Part shown: one piece after another, positions 12,698 through 22,684 of the stretch
How the letters are laid out: every line of letters starts with the position of its first letter
Position numbering within the stretch: the first letter of the stretch is position 1
NCBI GenBank assembly: GCA_033819885.1
Contig: JAQYUZ010000034.1
Location: 62,001 to 126,000, forward strand
DNA from: Microbotryomycetes sp. JL201
Taxonomy: Eukaryota; Basidiomycota; Microbotryomycetes
Direction: 5' to 3'
DNA length: 64,000 bases
The notes under the pieces: model-generated
Database searches by the model: none
The model's input: only the letters and a program-made list of their open reading frames with translations
What the model was told of the DNA's origin: nothing
Program-made: the position numbers and the translations under genes

Positions 12698-14187
12698 ATG
12701 TCAACGACGACGCAGGACGAAGCCGATGAAGGGGTCAACGTGGCGCAGCTTGCCACTCGGTTGACAAAGTATCGTTACCAATCATCTCCGGGCGTGCCGT
12801 CGTCATCGTCAAGCGCGGGCGGCCATTCACGCATCGTCAATCGCGCGCCCCCTTCGCCACCCGTCACGCCCATCAAGCGAGAGCTCGACAGCCCGACACG
12901 TGTCACCAGATCTCATTCAGGTCGTCAGCCGCCAAAGTCGAGGTACTTTGACGGAGCAGGCAGCAGCAGCAGCGACGACGAATTCAAGCCGTCGCCACAC
13001 GATGCAGAAGATCCCGTCAATGTATGCATGACATCGGCTAACTCTGCTCAAAGTACACTGATACATTCCGGCCTGGCAGCCCTCACCGTCAAAGAAGAGG
13101 AAAAAGAAGCCCAGCCGTCCATACGCAGATCCATCTCTGTATGCTCATCTAGGCGGCTTGACCGACATCTTGGACGACAACCTGGATGTCATGATTTGTG
13201 GCATCAACCCAGGTACGCCTGTGGAATACCCGCTACGAGAGACAGCTCACTTCTGACTCTTTGAATCGCTACACAGGTCTGCAGAGCGCCGCCACACACA
13301 CTCACTGTCAGTTCGGGCAATGTCAGGCGTACAGCAGTACAAATCCAGACTTACCAATCCTGCCGCCAGATGCCCACCCAACAAATCATTTTTGGAAGTC
13401 GTTATGGAAATCTGGTGTGACCGACAGACTATACGCTCCGCGCGAAGGCCAACTGCTTCTCGAAACGGCGAAGATGGGCTTGACAAACTTGGTCGCTCGC
13501 CCAACAGCAGAAGTGAGTCTCGTTCGGGATGTGACGCTGTAGGGCAGAGACTTGATTCATTGTCGATTCGTGCAGACTTCGGAATTGAGCGCGAAAGAAA
13601 AATTCGAGTCTGTTCCCGTGTTTCTCGCCAAAGTCATCAGATTCAAACCAAAAGTCGTCGCCTTCACTGGGATGGAAATTTGTGACGTGACGATGAAATA
13701 CCTCCACCTGTTGCCCAACGTTTTCAAACTTTCAAACTCACCTCCCGCCGCCACGACCGATAGAGTCCAGACGAGGACAGATTCGGCGTATTTTTCGCAG
13801 CATTCGTCGACAACTGATTCACCGAAATCTCCCACACGTCCTGTGAAACGTAGAAAAGCTCGCGCGAAAACGATCAACGGTCTCCAACCTGTTTGCTTGA
13901 CTTTTCCAGCTACCAGCGATACCACCGACCAATTACAACGCAAAGTGACCTATTTCGTTTGCTTACCATCACCCTCAGCCAGAGTCACAACGTACCAACT
14001 TCAAGACAAAGTGGACGAATTTGTTAAACTTAGAAAACTAGTTGAAACGATCAAACGTCACGAACAAGATACGAATGTCGATTGGCATCATGTCAGGGCG
14101 AACTTGACACTGGCTGATCCGAAAAATGATTGGGTTGAACATAGGGTCGAAGAGTTGGTAGAAAAATTGAGACTTGTATCGATGTGA
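12698..14187 (+). CDS. TDG: G/T-U mismatch-specific DNA glycosylase (TDG/MUG family)
   Basis: Base-excision repair enzyme removing T or U opposite G; nuclear. The N-terminal ~125 residues are disordered, followed by an NLS-like KKRKKKPSR. The catalytic core has motif I MICGINPG (catalytic Asn in GINPG), HPTNHFWKSLWKSG, MGLTNLVARPTAE and, near the C-terminus, VCLPSPSARVTTYQLQDKV, which parallels VMPSSSAR...QDKV of TDG. Three introns can be placed exactly from reading frame (donors near 13021, 13212 and 13303); a fourth lies at about 13513-13575. Between the fourth core strand (about KYLHLLPNVF) and the SPSAR motif there is a Ser/Thr/Lys-rich insert of about 60 residues (13740-13900) that looks disordered. 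Start MSTTTQDEADEG; an in-frame upstream Met is also possible. Confidence 0.88.
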
Positions 14188-14487
14188 GAGGACGTGAGCC
14201 ATCCGTCCGTTCTGCGTACAGGTTTCACAATCTGTGCTTGTTCGCCTGCTGTTGTCATTTGTCCAGATGGTTCTTATTCGCGAAGTTGGCGCGTTCCTTT
14301 TTTGTTTGCAACAATAGAGATGGATCAACAGAGAGAGAGAGAGACGCGGCTCTGACACGATCCTCATATGATCAACGCTACGAACGTAACGAACAGCACG
14401 CAAGCAAGTAGGATTTATCGAGAGGAAAACAGAGAGACGAAGAGACACGCAAGACGAACGGTTACTCGAGTCAGCCGACAAGCGCCA
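14188..14487. other. Convergent intergenic region TDG/SET2
   Basis: Shared 3' region of about 300 bp, T-rich at first, with a (GA)7 tract at 14331-14344. No gene seen. Confidence 0.5.
14331..14344. repeat. (GA)7 microsatellite
   Basis: Seven uninterrupted GA units in the TDG/SET2 3' gap. Confidence 0.85.
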
Positions 14488-17400
14488 TCAACGTCCCCAA
14501 CGACGCCAACTTGGTGTATCTGATTGCCTGAATGATGTATCCGAGTTTGACCTCGGCGAGTCTCTTCCGCCACTCCTGCCGTTGACCATCTCTCGCACGA
14601 GCGCGCGATCGCGCGAATCGAGTCCCTGACCCACGCTCGACACGGGTCGGACGTCTCGCGGCGCGACAAGAGGCGTTTGAGGAGTAGACATGGACGGACT
14701 GTCTTCGTAAGAGGACCTTCTTTTGTAACTGCTGCTGAAAGCCTCAGAAAGTCTGCCAGATCGATCGCCGTTCAAGCTCGATCGAGGAGTTGGACGTTGA
14801 GCCGAACTCGTTGAAGGCGCCGGTGGTATCGCACTTGCGCTTGCCGACGGGGTGCTCGGCGACGGCGTTGCAATCATCGAAGGCGTGCCCGCGCTATGGT
14901 TGCCGTTCTTCGGAGTGTCCGTTCCACCGCCTCCGGGTGTTGAACCTGAGCCAGTGTGGGCACGCTTGCGTTCGATCAACTTCTTTGTCCACTCTTTCGT
15001 AAAGCTCTTGACTTTGGCCGCCTTTTCTGCGGACAACGACTCGTAAGAGTCTGTTGCGTACAAAGGATGCTTGCGCTCCTTGTCGACGAGCAGGAGGGTG
15101 ACCTTTCGAAAGCAGTCAAGTCAGCTTTGTTGAATCTGTGAGTTGTGCAGTGCCTGACTGACCTCTCGGGCTCGCTTTTTGAATTGATCCGAGTCAAAAT
15201 GCTCCTTGTACTTTGACATGACTTGAACCACGACCGTGCTGAACAGTCCCATAATCTTTTTGTCTTTGCCGCTCATCGAATCAGCGACTTGAGCTGTCTG
15301 CGCCTTTTTCTTGCCTCTTCGTTTCTGCTCATCTTCTCGCTCTTTCGCCAAACGTTGCTCTTCTTCCAGTCTGGCAGCCTCCTTTGCTGCCGCCTCTGCT
15401 GTCGCTTTTGCAATAATGTCATTGACATCGACAGCCGCAGAAGGCGTCGTCTTGACCGAACTCGGACCGGGCGTCGCAGGCGCTGAAGGGTAAATCCACT
15501 GACGCTCATTCGTGAACGAATTGACAAAGAAAATTTTGCCCTTTTCGTTTCGATGTTGCACCCAACCCGCAGGCAAAGTCGGCGCCGTTTTCGTTCGAGG
15601 TGGTGGGGCAACGGCAGAAGGTTTGATAAACTCTGGCACGTCTGCTGCGTCCTCGGCATCCGTGCGAGCTCGCTTAAAGATATGGTCAATGCTATACTCT
15701 GCCGCTCTCTTCCGATCTGCATCTTCGCCAGCCTCCTGCTCGCGCATTGGCAGTCAGAGTGCTGTTCTGACAGCAGCCGCTGAAGTTGTGCGTGCTCACC
15801 TTGGCCGACCTAGGTATCCGATAACCAAGCTCGAGCGAGTCCCAGTAGTTGAGCAGCTGCCAATGCAACGGTATGTGTCGATACCACGCCTCAGAAATGC
15901 GTGCCCTTGTTGAGCGCTCACCTGTTTTGCCATCTCCTGAATACGGGCGTCCGACATAGCGGCGCACTTTTTGACAGGCTCTTCGATACCGGACGACTCG
16001 ACCTTGTTGCGTTGCTGCAGGTCCCATCCGGATAGGATCTCCAGATCCTACACGAGCGCAAGAACAATCAGAAACAGCACGGGCACGTTTTGCGTAGATG
16101 CTTGGACTAACTAAGGTGATTATTTCCTTGTCGTTGGGATACTCTTTGAATATGTGATTCATCACGTTGAAGCCGTGCAGCCTCAACAAAGCCTTTCGAA
16201 CCTCGAGGTCGGTCGTCATCTGGAAAAGCGCTCCGCTTGAGCCTTCAATCAGACAGTTCGCCGAAACGAAAACTCACTTGTATGCGAGTCAACAGCTTCT
16301 GCAAGATTCTTCTCGTCTGAATCGACTGTCGCACGGCTGCCGACACTTTTGGCACCTCTTCGAGCCTAATTGGTTTCAAGTCGGGCTGCAGGTCAAATGG
16401 TCTCAGACGTGTACCTGCCGCGCGGAGGAGCACGTGTGCTCACCCAGAAATCTTCATCAAGCTTTTTGCCTTTCTTTTTCTTGGTTCCACGCAGATTGAG
16501 TGCTTCGACTTCTTCGGCAATGCCGAGAGCTGCAAGAGATAGAATCAGCATGGAAGACCGACCTCGCGAGCGTCCTCATACGAACCATCGAGGTACAGCT
16601 CGTCCATTCCTCCGATATCTGTCTGAGTCTTGCCGCCAATGTAACCAACGCAGTTTGGCTCGCCGCAATAACACTCCTGCGCCTCGTGGCTGCGCAGCGA
16701 GTCGTTTCAGTCAGCCTGGTCTTCGCGTTCACGGGAGTGCCCGCCTGTTTACCCATAGCGATCGACGTTATAGTTGAAAGTCAACTCTTCATTTTGCTTG
16801 ATGTCTCGTTTAGCAAAAATGCCCATGTGCATTTTTTTGCCAATCGTCCATTTCGCGACGACGCAATTCGGGTTGCACGAATGATTAAGGAACCTGCCCT
16901 TGCCTCCTTTCTTTGTTGCATCAATAAACTGCCCGTTAAAATCAAAGACAAGAGTCAGCTTTCAAGTGTTACGAGACAAGAGAAAGATACGCACAACGTC
17001 GCGGTCGAGCGCCATGAAGTAGAAGTGTCGAATCCCGCTAGCCGCGTACTGTTTCATGCGTCGTGCAAAGGCATCCGGCCCGATGACTTCGCCGACGTAT
17101 TCGTAAATGAACGTATCGCTGTGTGAGCGGGTTCGAGGCTCAGTGTACTAGTCACCATTTGACCCAAAGAAAAGTACTCACGCAGACATGTCCTCTTTCG
17201 CTCGTACTCCAAAGCCTTTCTTTTTCGTCTTGACAATGTCAATCGGCGCGTACTCTTTGCGTTGGAAGCTGTTGTGATCCGGCTCAGCGAACGTGAAAAT
17301 CTTTCAGGCCCACGCTCACAGAACTCACCGTTGATTAAAGCACCGGTCGCCGCATCGGCACTCGTTCATGGCGCACTCGATCTGCATTAGCCTGTTGACG

Positions 17401-18594
17401 CAATTCGAGTTTTCGCCGCACGGTATCGGATCGCCAGGCCAGTGTGAGCAGTCACAACGACTAGAATCGACATCGAAATAGGCCATGTCTCCAAGCGCTT
17501 TGGATGCGTAGGTACATTCAGGAATGTCGACATACGTTGCCAGAGCCTACATTCCGTCAAAAGACCGGTCAGTATCCGAGTAAGTGGCAGGAGAAAGCAG
17601 GCAAACGCCTTACTTCTGTCTCTGCCTTCGGAAGATCTGGAATCAACTGTGGCTCGGGCGTCGGCTGTTTCGACTTTTTGGCGCGAGCTCGTGCAGGAGT
17701 GCTGCCAGTCCGTCTGTCACCTGAAGACGTCTTGCGCGGTGAAGCGGTAGACTCTTGGTCGGACATGTCCATGTCGCTTTCGGAGCGGTCAGGCTCGTCA
17801 TTTTGCTCCTGCTTGACTTGTTTGATGTCATATTCGCTGTCGTCCTCTTTAACGAATCGTCGAGAGGGCGGAGGCGAGTGACTGGCACGCGACGAGGGCG
17901 AAGCCGAGCCCGATGTCGACGCCACGGGCGCAGGCGACGGAGCAGTCGAGGCTGAAGCTTCCCTCTTGAGGTGTGAGAGGGTCCTTGACGGGCTCATTGG
18001 CCTTGCCAAGGGCTTTCCGTCGAGTGGTGTACGTGAGGCGACTGTCGAGGCGAGCTCGAAAGCGCCAGACGCGTCAATAGGGCCTGCAGCCACGGCTAGC
18101 TTTGTGTCAGATTTGTTCTCATGGGTCGTCATATATGTCCGAGCGGGAGCAGTTGATGCCGTGTCGCCTGACGTGACCAACGCCGAGTCACGAGGGTGGC
18201 GAGTGTCGACCGATGACACGATCAAGCCGCCTGACGACTCAACAGACGCGTCGCGAGTTCGAGACGGAGACAATGATTGCGACGCTGATGCGTGCATCGT
18301 GTCCGCTGTTGCGCTGGCCTGTGACTGGTCGGAAATGTCAACACGGCCGAGCGCGTCCTCGCCTGCGACGGCTGCAACATCAGCGACAGGCTTGAGCACA
18401 TGCGGCGCATGTTGTTGCTTCAGTGGAGACTGTGCTGGTGTGCCGTTAGCGGTCTGGGCCGCGTCCTGCGACATGGCAGTGCGGCCGTTTGCTCGTTTGT
18501 TGTCGTCCTTGTCCACGATGAGAGCAGACGTTGTCGACAGCGGCGGAGATGTCGGAGTGGGGTAGGATGGCGACGTGCAGATCTTGCCAGACAT
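14488..18594 (-). CDS. SET2: Histone H3-K36 methyltransferase SET2
   Basis: Chromatin enzyme that trimethylates H3 lysine 36 during transcription through binding of phosphorylated RNA polymerase II. A long disordered N-terminus (about 340 residues, Ser/Ala/Pro/Asp-rich) starts [12 protein letters not shown]. Then come the AWS Cys-rich region ([25 protein letters not shown]), the SET domain ([45 protein letters not shown]), the post-SET motif [14 protein letters not shown], a linker, a WW domain ([17 protein letters not shown]...W) and a C-terminal SRI-type helical domain ([20 protein letters not shown]). The Pro/Ser/Thr tail ends SWRRWGR-TGA. The order AWS-SET-postSET-WW-SRI is diagnostic of SET2. 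About eight introns, several in the catalytic half. It is divergent from RPA49. Confidence 0.95.
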
Positions 18595-18961
18595 GCGCCG
18601 GATGCGCGGGCTGCAGGAACAAGCGCCGCCGGTCTCGATTGCCGCCTACTTTGCACTATGCAACAAGTGCGGTGGTCCCGTGCCAGATCTTGACGACTCT
18701 GCGTTGACTTGACGTTCTTGTTGTGATCGTAGAGCGTGCAAAGGCTCGTTAGGCGCTGCCGAGTTTCGATCACGCGTGCCGCTGAATGTATGCACGCAGG
18801 TCATCAATAGTAAACGAACTCGAGAACCAGCAATCACTGAGCTACTGAAATTTTTCCGATACGCTTCGTCTGTGTCATCTTGTCATTGACGGTTAAAGGT
18901 CACGTGCTGGCGTTTATAAAAGTTGCAGTCGCGCATGTGAGCTCGCTCGCTACGACGTGCG
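18595..18961. promoter_or_regulatory. Divergent promoter SET2/RPA49
   Basis: 367 bp between two start codons. It contains GGTCACGTG at 18898-18906 and a TATAAA at 18915-18920, both just upstream of RPA49. Confidence 0.6.
18915..18920 (+). promoter_or_regulatory. TATA box upstream of RPA49
   Basis: TATAAA 42 bp before the RPA49 start codon, 8 bp after a CACGTG element. Its closeness to the ATG implies a very short 5' leader if it is used. Confidence 0.4.
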
Positions 18962-20716
18962 ATGAGCGACTCCAATACACACAAGCGGCGCAAGGGCTCT
19001 GATGGACAGTCAATCACTGTCAGCGTAACCAAGGTGTCGTCGTCGTCTCATGGTCCTGCGCTCGGTAAGCGACGATGCGCGCTTTTCTTTGACGATCGCA
19101 TGAGCCGCGATGCAGCGCACACGAGGCACGCTTGCTGACCTCGAGCACCTGTTCATTCGGTGACAGCAATCTTCCCGTCGGCGCAACCTCCGAAAGATGC
19201 GCCATTCTCTGTGTTTGCCAAGCAGGCAGACGTCCGCACCGGCGCAGACAAGGACAATGGCTCGAGGCCGACACTGCTCGTCGCAGAGACGCAAGACGTC
19301 GAGTACGAGAGCAGGAACCACACGGCTGACGCGTCACTCAAGGCGTTTGTTGCCCCGCCAGGCGACCAGCTGGACCGCGAGGGTCAAGGCTATTCTGTCC
19401 AGTCAGTAACACGTCTTGCTCTCTCTCGAGCCTGATCGTTGATTGTATCTCTGATGCATCGCTCGCTTCCTCCGCCATACTGTCCCCACAGGTACATGCT
19501 CGGCGTTCACGACAAAAAGAACAAGACCTTGACTTTGCACGCTGCACCACTACATTCGTTCACGCCGACTGTCAAAGCTCAAAAGGCATCCACCTCAGTC
19601 TCGGCTACTCAATCCTTGTTCACGCAACAGAAAGCAGCTCTTGGCTCAGCCTTCGGCACAAAAAAAGCAATCCGTCAACTCAACGCCCAGGAGCGCAACA
19701 AGCTCGACAGCACTTCGTTTGGCGTCGGATCAGCATCGACATCGTTGCAGTCTCACTTGCTGTCGACCATCTCTGCTTCCGCTGCCAATCTGCCCACGCT
19801 CGAAGACGTGACTCACGAAGCAAACTTGGCAAGAGCCACGAACCCGACTCCAAACTTGGAAGCGACAAGACCTGACGAAGTGTACGACATCAACTCGATC
19901 GTCACAAAGACTGAACTGGCATCAATCGATCTTGCAAAGGCGCTTGAAGCGGCTACGTTCAAGGAATTCCAGGGCACGTTGCCATACCGGAGGTCAAAGT
20001 TTGTCACAACGCAGCTGAGACGATTGTGGTCGTCGAGACCTAAGGCTGTCGAACACGAGCGAGACGAAGACGAGCAAGCAGAAGAAAAAGAAGAATCCAA
20101 GAAAGTAGCGTTGCCGACGTGGAACATGTCCAACAAGGACAAGGACAAACTAAGGTTGCTCGTCCACATTTCCCAGTTGTTTGCGTTCAGGCAGGCAGTG
20201 TCCAACGGCAGGGATGCAGCTCTCGAACGAAACAAGATGCAACAGAAACTCGGCGGTGCACCAATGACGATCGTAGACGGCATGCTCGACAGGTACTCGC
20301 AAGGTCAACGTGTCGGTTCGAGCTCGTCTTCAAGAGTCGAAAGGAGAAAGTTCACGGCGACATCAGAAATCAAGCTGTTGGGCTACTTGTTTGTGCTAGT
20401 GCTCAAGGTTGACGGGTTTAGCACGGATGTGACTACGATCGCAAACGACCTTGGTATGGGCGCGAAAAAGTGGGTCCAAGTTCTAGTCGTAATTGCATTG
20501 AACTGCTTGTTCCTGACCCGAATCTTCCTCTGCAGGGTCGGCGAAATCTTTAGATCGCTCGGTTGCAAACTTTTGATCCCGTCTGCGCCCGATATCGAAC
20601 GTTTGGTCAACAACAAGGTAGCCGCTTCAAAGTCTGACGCGAGAAAGCTCAAGCAGGCCGTCTTGAAGGTTCCAGTAGAGTTTCCGAGCGTGTCGAGGGG
20701 ACCGGCAAAGCGTTGA
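18962..20716 (+). CDS. RPA49: RNA polymerase I subunit A49
   Basis: Pol I-specific subunit (TFIIF/TFIIE-like) for rRNA transcription; nucleolar. The first exon, MSDSNTHKRRKGSDG, is basic. The dimerisation half contains IFPSAQPPKDAPFSVF and YMLGVHDKKNKTLTLHAAPLH. The linker contains QKAALGSAFGTKKAIRQLNAQERNK. The tandem winged-helix half contains KDKLRLLVHISQLFAFRQ, EIKLLGYLFVLVLKVDGF and EIFRSLGCKLLIP. Three introns; the last (20470-20535) is 66 nt, free of stops and a multiple of three, so unspliced RNA would stay open. Splicing gives GMGAKK-VGEIFRSLGC, which fits the family better. Normal length (about 450 residues). Confidence 0.9.
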
Positions 20717-20894
20717 TAGAGCAGGTTCTCTTGATGACAATTGCTTTTCAATCGTTGATGATGGCTGCAAAGTATCGTCGAGTCTTCTTGTTACTTTCGC
20801 ATGGATGACGTGTTAGATCGAGTAAAGCCTATCAATTCTCGCATTACAACCGTACAAATCCACGTTACCAAACTCAATCAAGCTGTCTAGGGTC
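20717..20894. other. Convergent gap RPA49/urate oxidase
   Basis: 178 bp of shared 3' sequence. Nothing recognisable. Confidence 0.4.
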
Positions 20895-22258
20895 TTACAA
20901 CTTTGCCTTGTCATCCCTATCGACCGTTGCGATGATCAATCCTGACGGATGAGCGACCGGCATAAACACTTCTGCCTTGTCTGGTCTGACGTTCTCTTCT
21001 CCGATATAACTCATGTCGACGGCAAAGTAATGCTTGTTAGGAAGCTTGTACGTTACTGAAGACACTTTGTCGTTTTCTGCCAAAATTTGTTCGCACATTT
21101 GGTACATGGTCGCTTGTACGGACGCAGAATCGTGTTCGGCAAAAGTCTCGAGCGTGATGCGAGTGACGGACGCAAAGATAGAGTCAAAGTCGATCGAAAG
21201 GTTAGGCAAAGCCGATGGCGTCAGCGCAGAGGGCGAGATCGGGATCGTGTAGGAGCAGTCGACAGAAGTTGAAAAGATGCGGTCATTGACGGCTGCAAAA
21301 ACGGAAGGGGAAATGAGCTTGTCGAAGCCATTAATCAATCACAGCAAGTAGATACGTAGCACTCACGCTTGAGCGTTGTAAACTTGTCAAAAACGTAGTC
21401 TTCAAAGGATGAGCCGGTCGACTTGAGCACCAGCAAATCTTGCAAGCCCGAAGTAACCGAGCCTGTGATCTTGTCTTTGCCATTTGTACCGTCCAGAGTG
21501 ACGCTCGCCAACCTTTTTTCGTCGCCATCGCGCACGAAAGAATACTTGTGAGGTTGACCTTTGACCGGAATCCGTGACCACTTGAGCTGCTGAACCTCGA
21601 CGTGCGACTTGTTGACTTGGGGCTGCACAGTAGCCAAGCGGTGTGGTTAGATACGGTCGATGAAGCTCGACATCGTGAAGCTCACGTAAAACGTCAACAA
21701 GTGCATCGCAAACTCGAGAGCAAACTTTTCAGGCTGAAGGCAATTTTTGCTCTTTTTCGAAAAGTAATAGGTCTATGACATGATGTGAAAGAGTCAGAGA
21801 CGTGTAGTCCAGACCATGCGTCGGTCGCCCATCATGAGCATCGGAATGGTCGTTCGGAAACTGACCATGTTCTTGATGGCGTCCGTCGTGACGATTTTCT
21901 TGTTGTTTGACTCTGTCCATGCCTCTGAAATGTCGCTGTCAAAGATGCATTACCACGCTGTCAGTGACCGCCGTAACACAATACATCAAAGTGAGGGCGA
22001 GCGTGAGCGTTCGCGGCGAACTGATTTCGACACGAAGCGCGCCGCGATCTAACTTTGTACGAGGACTGACCCTTCAATCAATGCACAGACGATCCATTCG
22101 GCGACTTGGTGCGTGCCGTCGCTGCCACGGACAATACGAAACACTCGCACCTTGTCTTTGCCGTCTGCACACAGTACAGTGCCACATTGGCGGTCAGCGG
22201 CAAGCAAGCTTCAGCCTTTGCATTGAAACGGACACTTTGCGAGCTTGAGGTGGACCAT
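20895..22258 (-). CDS. UOX1: Urate oxidase (uricase), peroxisomal
   Basis: Oxidises urate to 5-hydroxyisourate with O2, a purine-degradation step. The start was found by splicing: MVHLKLAK plus a split Tyr codon joins GKDKVRVFRIVRGSDG across an intron with a CTGAC branch point. This restores the catalytic Lys of YGKDKVR. Next come KKIVTTDAIKNM (catalytic Thr region), TYYFSKKSKNCLQPEKFAMH, VNKSHVEVQQLKWSRI, TTLKAVNDRIFSTSVDCSY and PNKHYFAVDMSYIGEENV (conserved Asn and His). It ends DDKAKL; AKL is a type 1 peroxisomal signal. Six or so introns, one unusually long (about 130 nt). It lies directly downstream of PEX6 on the same strand. Confidence 0.94.
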
Positions 22259-22684
22259 GTCTGCGATATTGCGAGAGCAATCAAAGGATTCGGCCGAGAG
22301 AGCGCTGATAAGCGGCTGCGAGCGGATTTGTGATCAGCTCATTGTTGTTCACTAAAACCTGATCGAGCTCACTTTCGTGTACCAAGACAAAGAAGAAGAA
22401 GAGAGAAAGAGAAACGACACGCCTTGCCTCTGACGATTCGGTCCGTGTATGCGCAGCACCCCACCTCCGTCGGGGTGCGACGCTCTCGTCCGAAGCGCGC
22501 TCGACTCGCCAGAGGAAAGTGCGCGAACTTGCTCGGGGATGCCCGAATTTCTTCACAATATGCAGGAGCGCATTGACAGTGTGGGCCGAACCCGCATGCT
22601 CATGCGCAAAGCGGCCGGTTTCCAGTAATTCAAATCCGTCGCATTATTATTCAAAGCACAATACAACATGATGGCCACGTCAAT
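22259..22684. promoter_or_regulatory. Urate oxidase upstream region
   Basis: About 425 bp between the PEX6 stop and the uricase start. It includes a strong pyrimidine tract on the transcribed strand (plus-strand AAGAAGAAGAGAGAAAGAG at about 22390-22410), as is common near fungal start sites. No gene seen. Confidence 0.45.

Noticed and set aside
16500-17126. 208-codon plus-strand open frame
   Set aside because: Antisense to the SET domain exons of SET2, which carry the diagnostic motifs.
17966-18565. 199-codon plus-strand open frame
   Set aside because: Mirror of the low-complexity N-terminus of SET2; composition artefact.
22281-22556. Upstream open frame as the N-terminus of urate oxidase
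   Set aside because: Splicing from ATG at 22258 gives MVHLKLAKYGKDKVR, which restores the conserved catalytic Lys; the longer frame does not connect.
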